A stretch of DNA of 62,734 bases, taken from Auritidibacter ignavus (GTDB lineage: Bacteria > Actinomycetota > Actinomycetes > Actinomycetales > Micrococcaceae). Location: positions 1 to 62,734 of the forward strand of contig NZ_RDQR01000015.1 in assembly GCF_003703835.1 (NCBI RefSeq), in the 5' to 3' direction. Below are positions 27,265-35,436 of this stretch, piece by piece. The notes below the pieces were generated by a model, which worked only from the letters and a program-made list of their open reading frames with translations, did no database searches and was not told where the DNA came from. The translations under genes were made by a program, and so were the position numbers. Numbering within the stretch: the stretch's first letter is position 1; each line of letters starts with the position of its first letter.

Positions 27265-27648
27265 ATGCCAACTGGCAAAGTGAAGTTTTATGATGCCGAG
27301 AAGGGGTTCGGGTTCATTCGAACCGATGATGGTCAAGATATCCATCTGCCCTCCTCAGCCCTGCCTGCAGAGGTTAATAAGGTCCGAGCAGGGACCCGCG
27401 TCGAATTTGGCCTGGCCGAATCGCGACGGGGCCCGCAGGCACTGAGCGTGCAGTTTTTAGAAAAGACCCCGTCGGTGGTCAAAAATACCCGTCCGCATGC
27501 TCACGATATGGCCTCGGTGGTCGACGATCTGATCCGTCTGTTGGATCATGCCTCAACTGAATTGCGTAAAGGCAAGTACCCCTCCTCACACCAAGCCCAA
27601 CGCATCGCGCAGGTGATGCGGAGAGTCGCCGATGATTTCGACGCCTAA
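27265..27648 (+). CDS. Cold-shock domain protein with C-terminal extension
   Basis: A 127-residue protein. Residues 1-67 are a cold-shock domain (TGKVKFYDAEKGFGFIRTDDG carries RNP1); the RNP2-like strand reads DIHLPSSAL where most family members have DVFVHFS. The C-terminal 60 residues form a helical extension (SVVDDLIRLLDHASTELRKGK) seen in an actinobacterial subgroup. It likely binds single-stranded RNA or DNA. The 3' end overlaps the DUF3027 gene by 17 bases in another frame. Confidence 0.88.
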   Translation: MPTGKVKFYDAEKGFGFIRTDDGQDIHLPSSALPAEVNKVRAGTRVEFGLAESRRGPQALSVQFLEKTPSVVKNTRPHAHDMASVVDDLIRLLDHASTELRKGKYPSSHQAQRIAQVMRRVADDFDA

Positions 27649-28234
27649 GGTTGCTACTGACGAGACCGTTAATCCTGAAGACGGTACAGCGTTCCCGGTT
27701 TTCGGTCCACCGCGGCGCCGAATTCGTCGTCCCCGCCACGATGAGTTGCTCATAGAGGCCGTGGAGGTTGCCCGTAGCGCTCTGCTGGAGATCACGCACC
27801 CGGCCGAGCTGGGGGATCATCTCAGCGCGGAGATGGACGACGAACGACTAGCTACCCACCGGTTCGTTGCTCAGCTGCCGGGTTATCGCGGGTGGAACTG
27901 GTTCGTTACCGTGGCTCGCGCGCCGCGGTCGAAGACAATCACGGTGTGCGAGCTGGGACTACTACCCGGTGAAGATGCCCTATTGGCTCCAGAGTGGGTT
28001 CCCTGGGAGCAACGTGCCTCCGAAGAAGAACGTATTCGGCTCAAGGCCATTGCCGACGGGGAAGACCCGCAACAGGCCCTGAAAGCAGCCGGATTCGAGC
28101 CTGAGGCTGGGGGCACCGACGCCGAGCACTCAGATTCTGCGGACAAGCCTCGTCAGGACATCGCGCAGGACATAGAGGCCTCTCAGAAGCAATCCGAGGC
28201 CAAGGAGAAAAAGAAGAAAAAGAACAACGCATAA
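27632..28234 (+). CDS. DUF3027 domain protein
   Basis: A 200-residue protein of the actinobacterial DUF3027 family. The recognisable core is THRFVAQLPGYRGWNWFVTVAR and LLPGEDALLAPEWVPW (about residues 75-125). The C-terminal 60 residues are charged and end in a polylysine stretch (KEKKKKKNNA), suggesting nucleic-acid contact; this is inference. Its start lies inside the cold-shock gene (17-base overlap), so the two are translationally linked. Confidence 0.82.
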   Translation: MISTPKVATDETVNPEDGTAFPVFGPPRRRIRRPRHDELLIEAVEVARSALLEITHPAELGDHLSAEMDDERLATHRFVAQLPGYRGWNWFVTVARAPRSKTITVCELGLLPGEDALLAPEWVPWEQRASEEERIRLKAIADGEDPQQALKAAGFEPEAGGTDAEHSDSADKPRQDIAQDIEASQKQSEAKEKKKKKNNA

Positions 28235-28261
28235 CTTCTTCTTCTCACACGGTCTTTTTAC

Positions 28262-28316
28262 ACCAGAGTGGGCGGTGGTTGCTGCATCCAATGCAGCAAC
28301 CACCGCCCACTCTGGT
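28262..28316. terminator. Perfect 26-bp hairpin between DUF3027 and serC
   Basis: A fully paired 26-bp stem with a CCA loop (28262-28287 with 28291-28316). It lies between convergent genes ending at 28234 and 28327 and probably terminates both. No T tract. Confidence 0.88.
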
Positions 28317-28326
28317 AATAGTAGCG

Positions 28327-29457
28327 TTATCGGATTTGGTCGATCACGTAGTCAATGCACTGTAGTATCTGGGCTACGTCGGTTGGCTCGATGGCTACGA
28401 AGGTAGCGATGCGCAACTGGTTGCGCCCGAGTTTACGATACGGCTCAACATCGACGACACCATTGGCTCGCAGTATGGAGGCGATGTGACCCGCATCGAT
28501 CTCATCGATGAAATCGATGGTGGCAATCACCTGAGAACGGTCCTCCGGTTCGGCCACAAAGGGGGTGGCTACGTCACTGGCTTCGGCCCAGTGATAAATC
28601 TGCTCCGCAGACTCACGGGTCCTGGCTGTGGTAAATTCGAGGCCACCGTTGGCATTCATCCACTTGACTTGCTCATTCATGGTGATCAAGGTGGCCAACG
28701 CGGGGGTGTTGTAGGTCTGGTGCTTGCGAGAGTTATCCACGGCGGTTTTGAGATTTAGGAAGTCAGGAATCCACCGCCCGGAGTGTGCGATTTCATCGAC
28801 ACGTGCCAATGCGGCCGGCGAGAACAGTGCGCACCACAGGCCTCCATCGGAGGCGAAGTTCTTTTGCGGGGAGAAGTAGTAGACATCGACGTTGGTGATG
28901 TCTACCGGCAACCCACCGGCGCCCGAGGTTGCATCGATGAGAATCAGAGCGTCATCGTCGGCGCCTTGGACGCGTTCTACCGGTACGCAAACCCCGGTTG
29001 ATGTTTCGTTGTGGGGCCAGGCGTAAACATCGACTCCGGGCTCAGCCTGAGGAACGGGGCGAGAACCCGGCTGTGCTGAGATGACGGTGGAGTCCTCTAG
29101 GAAGGGTGCCTTCGTGGTTGCTCTGGCGAACTTGCCACCGAATTCTCCGAACTCGAGGTGCTGTGCTTTGGAACGGATGAGGCCAAAGGTGGCCATATCC
29201 CAGAAAGCTGTTGCGCCACCGAGACCCAAGATGACCTCGTAGTCATCCGGCGCTTGGAACAGCTCTTTCAAACCGGCCTGGAGTTCTGCCACGAGGTTCT
29301 TCACTGGTGCCTGGCGGTGAGATGTTCCCATAACTGACTGGGAAGCATCAACAATCGCTTGAATTTGTTCAGGGCGGACTTTAGAAGGTCCTGCGCCGAA
29401 TCGACCATCTCGGGGTAGTAGTTCTGCAGGGATAGTGATGTTGTCCTGAGTTGACAC
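28327..29457 (-). CDS. serC: Phosphoserine aminotransferase
   Basis: A 376-residue PLP enzyme of the SerC group (the form related to the Mycobacterium enzyme) that converts 3-phosphohydroxypyruvate and glutamate to phosphoserine in serine synthesis. Motifs: DGRFGAGPSKVRPEQ, MGTSHRQAPVKNLV, ILGLGGATAFWDMATFGL, LILIDATSGAGGLPVDI and the PLP-lysine block VYYFSPQKNFASDGGLW. GTG at 29457 is chosen because AGGAG lies 8 bases before it. It is divergent from dtxR; the 236 bases between show no decisive operator. Confidence 0.95.
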   Translation of the reverse strand: MSTQDNITIPAELLPRDGRFGAGPSKVRPEQIQAIVDASQSVMGTSHRQAPVKNLVAELQAGLKELFQAPDDYEVILGLGGATAFWDMATFGLIRSKAQHLEFGEFGGKFARATTKAPFLEDSTVISAQPGSRPVPQAEPGVDVYAWPHNETSTGVCVPVERVQGADDDALILIDATSGAGGLPVDITNVDVYYFSPQKNFASDGGLWCALFSPAALARVDEIAHSGRWIPDFLNLKTAVDNSRKHQTYNTPALATLITMNEQVKWMNANGGLEFTTARTRESAEQIYHWAEASDVATPFVAEPEDRSQVIATIDFIDEIDAGHIASILRANGVVDVEPYRKLGRNQLRIATFVAIEPTDVAQILQCIDYVIDQIR

Positions 29458-29693
29458 GCAGACTCCTATAAAAGATTGGCAGGCGTACACAGCTGGGCAA
29501 CATTATCTTTTCATTCTTCTGCGCTTCATGCACCTCAACACCACGAAATGTTCAGATTATTGTGAGTTACTACATATAAAGGGAACACACTTTGGTCACT
29601 CGTTCTGATAGCTAGTATGGAAGGCGACATTGCGTGACCTCCCAGAGAGGGGCTCGGGGCGAGAACGCGTCAGGATGAGGGGTTAAGAGAAAA

Positions 29694-30431
29694 ATGTCGG
29701 AGCTCATCGACACCACGGAGATGTATCTTCGGACCATCTACGAATTGCAGGAAGAAGAAATCGCGCCACTGCGAGCACGCATTGCTGAACGCCTTGAGCA
29801 CTCTGGCCCGACCGTGTCTCAGACCATTAATCGGATGGAACGGGATGGACTGGTGGATCTTGGTGCGGACCGTAGAATCCGGCTGACTGACAAGGGATTG
29901 GCTATTGCCGCAAAGGTGATGCGTAAGCATCGCCTGGCTGAACGGTTGCTCTCTGATGTGATTGGACTTGAATGGCCCCAGGTTCATAACGAAGCGTGTC
30001 GGTGGGAGCACGTGATGAGTGATGAGGTGGAAGCTAAACTCCTCAACTTGCTACCTGAGGTCTCGACCTCTCCTTTTGGAATCCGGATCCCCTATGTCTC
30101 GGAGCTTGAGGGAGGTTCGGGTCATGAAGGCCCAGAAAACTATCCGGGGCAGCGACTGACGGATCTGCTTCGTTCGCACCGGACATTTCGCCTCTTGGTC
30201 ATCACCGAAGCCATTCAAACCGATCACGGTTTGCTCAACCACTTCATGGCGGCCGGCATCGTCGTGGGCTCAGTATTCACCGCTGAACTTGATGACGGAT
30301 ATATCGACATCCAGGTGATTACTCCGGGCCAAGCTGTCACCGGTGCGACAGGGTACAGTCGCGAAGGTTTGGAAATCGTCGAAGAACTTGGGCAACACCT
30401 CAGAGTCGAGCCCGTGGATTCTGTTTCCTAA
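29694..30431 (+). CDS. DtxR/IdeR-family iron-dependent repressor
   Basis: A 245-residue metal-dependent repressor. The winged helix (LEHSGPTVSQTINRMERDGLV) is followed by a dimerisation/metal domain in which every ligand of Corynebacterium DtxR is found at the same residue number: M10, H79, E83, H98, C102, E105, H106 (VHNEACRWEHVMSDEVE). The C-terminal part is an SH3-like FeoA domain. It should bind iron-box operators when loaded with Fe2+ and repress iron-uptake genes; I found no clear iron box in the window. A terminator follows. Confidence 0.95.
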   Translation: MSELIDTTEMYLRTIYELQEEEIAPLRARIAERLEHSGPTVSQTINRMERDGLVDLGADRRIRLTDKGLAIAAKVMRKHRLAERLLSDVIGLEWPQVHNEACRWEHVMSDEVEAKLLNLLPEVSTSPFGIRIPYVSELEGGSGHEGPENYPGQRLTDLLRSHRTFRLLVITEAIQTDHGLLNHFMAAGIVVGSVFTAELDDGYIDIQVITPGQAVTGATGYSREGLEIVEELGQHLRVEPVDSVS

Positions 30432-30464
30432 ACCCCAGTTGCCCTCAGGCAACTTCGCAGTTCC

Positions 30465-30501
30465 ACCCGCTCGATGATCATTAGGATCTCGAGCGGGTTT
30501 T
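30465..30501 (+). terminator. Intrinsic terminator after dtxR
   Basis: Arms ACCCGCTCGA and TCGAGCGGGT (30465-30474 with 30489-30498) followed by TTTTGGGTTT. It lies 33 bases after the dtxR stop. Confidence 0.8.
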
Positions 30502-30697
30502 GGGTTTATGTAGCGTTGATACGCGCACAGTGACAAAGATCTCGATAGTCAGATGTCAGTCAGCGCGTTAGGGAGCTCAGCCCAGGAAATCGCGCGCTGA
30601 AATCGCGCTCTTGGGCGTTATATCGCCGATGATTCAGAGGTTTTGCACAGGTATCCCGATCCCTTGACGATAAAAAGTCACAGAAAATAACGACCAT

Positions 30698-30721
30698 AGA
30701 TCCGCATGATCATGCGGATCT
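30698..30721. promoter_or_regulatory. Perfect 24-bp palindrome upstream of the NlpC/P60 gene
   Basis: AGATCCGCATGA and its exact complement meet with no spacer. No coding frame covers it. It sits about 45 bases upstream of the promoter proposed at 30766-30794, a position that suits an activator or repressor dimer; the protein is unknown. Confidence 0.55.
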
Positions 30722-30765
30722 TGGCCCAGATTCTAGGCCTGTCCACAGTTTATCGTTATCTCAGC

Positions 30766-30794
30766 GTGACTTTTATAAAGGATTGATATACGCT
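30766..30794 (+). promoter_or_regulatory. Candidate promoter of the NlpC/P60 gene
   Basis: GTGACT as -35 (30766-30771), a 17-base spacer and TACGCT as -10 (30789-30794), which fits the TANNNT pattern of actinobacterial housekeeping promoters. It would yield a leader of about 135 bases. Confidence 0.4.
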
Positions 30795-30797
30795 GTA

Positions 30798-30911
30798 CGA
30801 GGTACCGGAGACAACCGGTGTCCCTCGAAGGTCTAGCACCTTGAGCCCCGTGGCCTTTGGGGACAATGCAGTCGTAACTATTCATCATGACGGGGCAGAG
30901 CTTAAAAGCTC
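30798..30911 (+). ncRNA. Structured 5' leader of unknown class with competing stems
   Basis: Stem 1 pairs CGAGG-ACCGG with CCGGT-CCTCG (30798-30827). Stem 2 is AAGGT/ACCTT (30828-30842), stem 3 CCCC/GGGG (30846-30862), stem 4 GAGCT/AGCTC (30898-30911). Two arms have alternative partners: CTC at 30824-30826 can pair with GAG at 30843-30845, and CCCCG at 30846-30850 can pair with CGGGG at 30891-30895. This is the layout of a switching leader. It lacks the conserved GGGGTGAA block of the c-di-AMP riboswitch often found before such hydrolases. The rest of 30502-30938 holds no gene. Confidence 0.4.
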
Positions 30912-30938
30912 CGGATACTACGTGAGAGAGGTTCTCAA

Positions 30939-31802
30939 GTGTCGAAGCGTTCCACCGCCCGCCACCGCGCCACCCCTGCAAAGGGAGCTACCTTAGCCGC
31001 TTTGTCTCAGTCTGTGACGCAGAATGCTGGTAGCTTTGGTCGTCAAGCCGCTATTGTTGCTACCGCATCCGGCCTGGCTTTGACTTTCGTTCCGCAGGCA
31101 GAGGCCGCGCAGGCTTCCACCGCCCGCGAAACCTCGGTCCTGCCAGCCACCGGCGCTGACCTGGAACGTGCTTCTCAGAACGAGACCGTTACTGTTGACT
31201 CTGACGCTGAAATTGATCTTGGTCGCGTCCAAGTCACCTCCACACCGGCTCCAGAACCTGAAGTAGAAGAAGAAAACGACACCGAAGACGACACTGACTT
31301 CTCTGCTGTGACGTCCGCTGAGCAGTTTGACAGCTACAGCGACGACGAACAGGACACCCCCTCGTCCGAGACCTCCTCTTCTTCTGAATCCGAAGATAAC
31401 GATGTCGAGACTGCTAGCGCAGAAACTCCTGAAGCACCGGAGAACGCAGCTTCTGGTGCTATGGGCCAGGTTGTCTCGGCTGCTTACTCCGGCATCGGGA
31501 CCCCCTACGTCTGGGGCGGTAAGACCCCGGCCGGCTGGGACTGCTCGGGCTTCACGTCCTGGGCATACGCTCAGGCTGGTATCAGCATTCCCTCCTCGAC
31601 CTCTGCCATCCTGGGCTCCGGCAAGTTCGTCCGCACCTCCAGCCCGCAGCCTGGCGACCTGGTTTTCCAGAACGGTGGTGGCCACGTGGGCATCTACGTT
31701 GGCAACGGCCAGATGATCGGCGCCCAGAATCCTTCCGTGGGCACTCTGCTCCACAGTGTGGACCGTAATCCGTTGATGGGCTACTACACCTACGTTGGCT
31801 AA
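30939..31802 (+). CDS. Secreted NlpC/P60 peptidoglycan hydrolase
   Basis: A 287-residue exported protein. An Arg/Lys-rich start and a hydrophobic stretch (AAIVATASGLALTFVPQAEA, ending AEA-A near residue 57) form a signal peptide. A highly acidic Ser/Glu/Asp linker follows (about 90-165). The NlpC/P60 domain has the catalytic C202 in WDCSGFTSWAYAQAG and H249 in GGGHVGIYVG. It should cleave D-gamma-glutamyl-diaminopimelate-type bonds in peptidoglycan. There is no SH3 or LysM anchor. GTG start with GAGAGAGG 8 bases upstream. The long leader suggests tight control. Confidence 0.92.
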   Translation: MSKRSTARHRATPAKGATLAALSQSVTQNAGSFGRQAAIVATASGLALTFVPQAEAAQASTARETSVLPATGADLERASQNETVTVDSDAEIDLGRVQVTSTPAPEPEVEEENDTEDDTDFSAVTSAEQFDSYSDDEQDTPSSETSSSSESEDNDVETASAETPEAPENAASGAMGQVVSAAYSGIGTPYVWGGKTPAGWDCSGFTSWAYAQAGISIPSSTSAILGSGKFVRTSSPQPGDLVFQNGGGHVGIYVGNGQMIGAQNPSVGTLLHSVDRNPLMGYYTYVG

Positions 31803-31850
31803 GACCAACATTCTGCGTCTCGGATAAACTCCGAGCCTTTGACGACTGCA

Positions 31851-31888
31851 ACATCAGGGCTTCCTCCACTCGGAGGAGGCCCTGATGT
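31851..31888 (+). terminator. Hairpin terminator after the NlpC/P60 gene
   Basis: A 17-bp stem with one G-U pair and an ACTC loop (31851-31867 with 31872-31888), followed by ATTTCT. It separates the hydrolase from the next operon. Confidence 0.85.
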
Positions 31889-31923
31889 ATTTCTATCCCG
31901 GGCGTACTGACAAAGGAGTCACG

Positions 31924-32238
31924 GTGTCACACATCCCACCCGTAGCCCACCAGTTCTCTCCGCAATGGGCCCACGCTCTGCTGCAGGCGTTAGAAATTGA
32001 CCCCCGCATCGAGATCAATTCCGCGCAACTACATCAGATCAGCTGTGAACAACACTTACAGACCGCACCGGAGCATCTCACCTTGGGTTTCATTGCCGGC
32101 TATGCTGCCGGATTGGCTGAAGGTAGCCGACAAGCTGAGTTTCCCCAAACTCACCGTGCCAGCTTGCGCTATATTGCCAGGGTGCTACCCGAGATTCTGG
32201 CTACTGGCTCTCACAACGAGGGCGGGACGCGCTCATGA
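31924..32238 (+). CDS. Unknown small protein coupled to the ABC exporter
   Basis: A 104-residue soluble-looking protein that I do not recognise. It has no membrane segment; the middle (HLTLGFIAGYAAGLAEGSRQ) is a Gly/Ala-rich amphipathic helix. GTG at 31924 is chosen because AAAGGAG precedes it by 7 bases; the frame is open back to 31885 but that stretch lies in the upstream terminator. Its stop overlaps the start of the ABC exporter (ATGA), so it is made in step with that transporter and may be a partner or regulator (inference). Confidence 0.6.
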   Translation: MSHIPPVAHQFSPQWAHALLQALEIDPRIEINSAQLHQISCEQHLQTAPEHLTLGFIAGYAAGLAEGSRQAEFPQTHRASLRYIARVLPEILATGSHNEGGTRS

Positions 32239-34112
32239 GCATGGACCGCGCTGCGCATTTGACCATGTTCCGGTTGCAACGCCACGCCGGACAATCGCAC
32301 CCGGGGTTGCGCCCCGGCACGATCGCTCGATGCTTCAGATTCCTGGGTCGCTATCAACTACGAGTGCTTAGCTACGTGGCGGTGTCCATCTTGGGGGCGG
32401 CATTGACGATCGTCTCTCCCATCTTGGCCGGACGTGTGGTAGACGCTATCGTCGAAGGTCACAGCACCGAGGACGTAGGAACCGTGATCCGCCTGGCGCT
32501 ACTCATCGCCGCGGTAGCGGTCGCCGAGGCCATACTTGCCGTACTCTCCCGCTGGCAATCTGCCTCGTTGGGCGAACGGGTCATTTTCGACTTACGTACC
32601 CAGGTTTTTGATCACATCCAGACCATGTCGGTCGCCTTTTTCACCCGGGCTCGGACCGGTTCACTGGTTTCGCGGGTCAATAACGATGTCTTAGGCGCGC
32701 AAACCGGTATTGCCCGAACCTTTCCAACCGTGGTGATGAATGTCGTCACCCTGATTTTGACCCTAATCGTTATGCTGACCACCTCGTGGCAGATCACAGT
32801 ACTGGCTCTGGTTCTTTTGCCCATCTTCTTACTGCCGGCACGCGCACTGGGGAACCGACTGGCAGCACTGACCCGGGCGCGAGCCGATCACCAAGCTGCC
32901 ATGGGATCACACATGACCGAGGACTTCTCCGCGGCAGGCTCCACCTTGATTAAGCTCTTCGGCGACGCCGAGAAACAATCGGCGCGCTTTCGCAGCCGCG
33001 CTGATCGAGTCCGTGGCTCAGGGGTGGAGATCTCGATCTGGCAGTCGGTGTTTACCACACTGCTCACTCTGGTTTCCGCACTGGCGTTGGCCGCCGTCTA
33101 TGGCATCGGTGGGTGGCAGGCTATCGTCGGTGATCTCAATGCCGGCGAGGTCGTCACCATGGCGTTGCTACTGACTCGGCTCTACACGCCGCTGACCGGC
33201 CTGGCCACTGCCCGGGTGGAGCTTATAAGCGCACTGGTGAGCTTTGACCGGATCTTTGAGATTCTCGACCTCACCCCCTACGTGCTCGATCCGGAACACC
33301 CCAGAACAATCCCGGCCGGTCCAATACAGGTCGTCGTAAAAGACGTGGACTTTTGGTACCCCCGGGCCTCGGATGTGTCTTTGGCTTCTCTGGAAGATGT
33401 TGCCCAGCTCCATGATGAAACCCCGCACCAGGTGTTGCACCAGATTAGTTTCGAGCTCAAACCGGGAGAGACCGTGGCGTTGGTGGGCTCGTCCGGAGCC
33501 GGCAAATCCACTATCGCTTCCCTGCTGGGCCGGCTTTACGACCCGGTTGCCGGGTCCATCACCTTCAACGGCATGGACCTGCGGGATACTTCACAGGCCC
33601 AGGTCCATTCCCGGATGGGAATGGTGACTCAGGATGCACACTTACTCCACGACACCATCCGCAGGAATCTCACCCTCGATGTGCACGAGTCCACCGATGA
33701 GCAACTACTCGACGTGCTCGAACGGGCCCAACTAGGCCAGCTGATGTCCCAGCTACCTCATGGGATCGACACTGTGGTGGGCGACCGAGGGTACCGACTC
33801 TCCGGTGGCCAACGGCAACGCCTGGCCATCGCACGGGTACTACTGGCCCAACCCGATCTGGTGGTGTTGGATGAAGCCACCGCCTCGCTGGATTCCACGT
33901 CCGAACAAGCTGTCCACGCTGCCTTGGATGAAGTGCTGACCGGTCGGAGCGCGGTGGTGATCGCCCACCGGCTGTCCACCGTGGTTTCGGCTCACCACAT
34001 TCTGGTGGTCGAAGATGGCCACATTATTGAGCGCGGAACCCATTCCCAGCTAGTGTCAGCCCACGGACGATACGCTGAGTTATATCGAACTCAATTTGCC
34101 ACCGACGACTAG
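32235..34112 (+). CDS. ABC exporter, fused membrane and ATPase domains
   Basis: A 625-residue half-transporter: six membrane segments (about residues 40-320; first RVLSYVAVSILGAALTIVSPILAG) and a nucleotide-binding domain with Walker A VGSSGAGKSTIASLLGRLYD, Q-loop MVTQDAHLLHDT, signature LSGGQRQRLAIARVL, Walker B LVVLDEATASLD and H-loop VIAHRLST. All catalytic residues are intact, so it should work as a homodimeric multidrug/lipid-type exporter; the substrate is unknown. About 25 residues (RASDVSLASLEDVAQLHDET) are inserted between the first strand of the ATPase domain and the following strand. It is translationally coupled to the unknown 104-residue gene. Confidence 0.92.
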   Translation: MSMDRAAHLTMFRLQRHAGQSHPGLRPGTIARCFRFLGRYQLRVLSYVAVSILGAALTIVSPILAGRVVDAIVEGHSTEDVGTVIRLALLIAAVAVAEAILAVLSRWQSASLGERVIFDLRTQVFDHIQTMSVAFFTRARTGSLVSRVNNDVLGAQTGIARTFPTVVMNVVTLILTLIVMLTTSWQITVLALVLLPIFLLPARALGNRLAALTRARADHQAAMGSHMTEDFSAAGSTLIKLFGDAEKQSARFRSRADRVRGSGVEISIWQSVFTTLLTLVSALALAAVYGIGGWQAIVGDLNAGEVVTMALLLTRLYTPLTGLATARVELISALVSFDRIFEILDLTPYVLDPEHPRTIPAGPIQVVVKDVDFWYPRASDVSLASLEDVAQLHDETPHQVLHQISFELKPGETVALVGSSGAGKSTIASLLGRLYDPVAGSITFNGMDLRDTSQAQVHSRMGMVTQDAHLLHDTIRRNLTLDVHESTDEQLLDVLERAQLGQLMSQLPHGIDTVVGDRGYRLSGGQRQRLAIARVLLAQPDLVVLDEATASLDSTSEQAVHAALDEVLTGRSAVVIAHRLSTVVSAHHILVVEDGHIIERGTHSQLVSAHGRYAELYRTQFATDD

Positions 34113-34133
34113 TCACAGAAAGCGGTGAGATAG

Positions 34134-35339
34134 ATGCCACGTTTCGCCGATCTCGATGCTATTACCGAAGAACAACTACGCGCTACCGGCGCCACCAAAT
34201 GGGTGCACCCCGATCGCGCCATTGGTGCCTTTATGGCAGAAATGGACTTCGGCACCGCCCCCGAAATTACCGCTTCGTTGGTTCGCGAGGTGCAACGCGG
34301 TCGTTTCGGATACCTGCCACAGGACCTTGCCGAGTCGTTAGGGGAGGCCGTGGCTCAGTGGCAAGCTAAGCGTTATGGCTGGCAGGTCGATCCGGCCGAT
34401 GTCCACCCGGTCGCCGATGTGATTACCGCCTTTCGGGCCGCTATCGAACGCTTCACCACCCCGGGTTCCCCAGTGATCATCCCGACACCGGCCTACATGC
34501 CTTTCCTCCGCATGGCGCGGAGCTTGGACCGGCCCATCATTGAAGTACCGATGCTGACCGAGGTGAACGAACAAGGCCATCTGGTCTATACCCACGATCT
34601 GGACGGCATCCGCCAGGCCTTTGGTGCCGGTGGTGAAATTCTCGTGGTGTGCAACCCTCATAACCCCACCGGTCGGATCTTGACCCGCGAGGAGCTCACC
34701 GATCTCGCAGCGGTAGTCACCGCAGCGAATGGGCGGGTTTTTGCCGATGAAATCTGGGCTCCGCTGATCTACGATGAGTCACCACACATCCCCTATGCCT
34801 CGGTGTCACCGGCTGCTGCCCAACACACCATCACCGGTTCTGCTGCTTCCAAAGCCTTCAATCTCCCCGGCCTGAAATGCGGTCAGTTGATCACCGCGAA
34901 TCTCACCGACCGCAACCACTTCAACGCCACCGGTTACTTTGACCGCCACGGGGCAGCCAATCTCGGTGCGGCCGCAACCGTTACCGCACTGACCGACCCG
35001 GCGGCTGCCGCCTGGCTCGACGATATTGTGGCCTACTTACAGCGCAATCGAGATGAGTTGATTCGATTCGTGGACGAACGACTGACACGTCATGGTGTGC
35101 GGGTTACCGAGATTTCCGGGACCTATATCGCCTGGTTGGACTTTAGCCAGACCGTGCTGGCCGGCCAGCCCACCTCGGTGGCCCGACAGCTGGTGAAAAC
35201 CGCCGGGGTACAGCTCACCGACGGTGCTCACTGCGGTGAGGCCGGCATCGACCACACTCGCTTGGTGATGGCCATGCCACACCCGATACTGCAACGGGCC
35301 CTAGAACAGATCGAGAAGGCCCTGCAACGGGCCGAATAA
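34134..35339 (+). CDS. MalY/PatB-type aminotransferase (putative C-S lyase)
   Basis: A 401-residue fold-type I PLP enzyme. GAFMAEMDFGTAPEITASLV and the FGYLPQDL block are typical of MalY/PatB proteins. VVCNPHNPTGRILTREEL binds the cofactor, FADEIWAPLIY carries the PLP-contacting Asp, and the Schiff-base lysine lies in GSAASKAFNLPGLKCGQ. Family members cleave cystathionine or related C-S bonds; true transaminase activity is possible. It starts 21 bases after the ABC exporter and probably belongs to that operon. Confidence 0.87.
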   Translation: MPRFADLDAITEEQLRATGATKWVHPDRAIGAFMAEMDFGTAPEITASLVREVQRGRFGYLPQDLAESLGEAVAQWQAKRYGWQVDPADVHPVADVITAFRAAIERFTTPGSPVIIPTPAYMPFLRMARSLDRPIIEVPMLTEVNEQGHLVYTHDLDGIRQAFGAGGEILVVCNPHNPTGRILTREELTDLAAVVTAANGRVFADEIWAPLIYDESPHIPYASVSPAAAQHTITGSAASKAFNLPGLKCGQLITANLTDRNHFNATGYFDRHGAANLGAAATVTALTDPAAAAWLDDIVAYLQRNRDELIRFVDERLTRHGVRVTEISGTYIAWLDFSQTVLAGQPTSVARQLVKTAGVQLTDGAHCGEAGIDHTRLVMAMPHPILQRALEQIEKALQRAE

Positions 35340-35348
35340 AACGACAAG

Positions 35349-35422
35349 TCCCCCCGACTGGAGTCGAACCAGCGACCTACCCTTTAGGAGAGGGTTGCTC
35401 TATCCTGCTGAGCTACGGGGGG
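35349..35422 (-). tRNA. tRNA-Arg (anticodon CCT)
   Basis: Read on the minus strand: acceptor CCCCCCG with CGGGGGG, D arm GCTC/GAGC, anticodon stem ACCCT/AGGGT with loop CTCCTAA (anticodon CCT), T arm GCTGG-TTCGACT-CCAGT. CCA is not encoded. It reads arginine codon AGG. Confidence 0.95.
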
Positions 35423-35436
35423 GATGCGGTACTACT

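Noticed and set aside
30541-30938. c-di-AMP (ydaO/yuaA) riboswitch before the NlpC/P60 gene
   Set aside because: This class is common upstream of such hydrolases, but I could not find its conserved GGGGTGAA-type block or the pairing that closes it.
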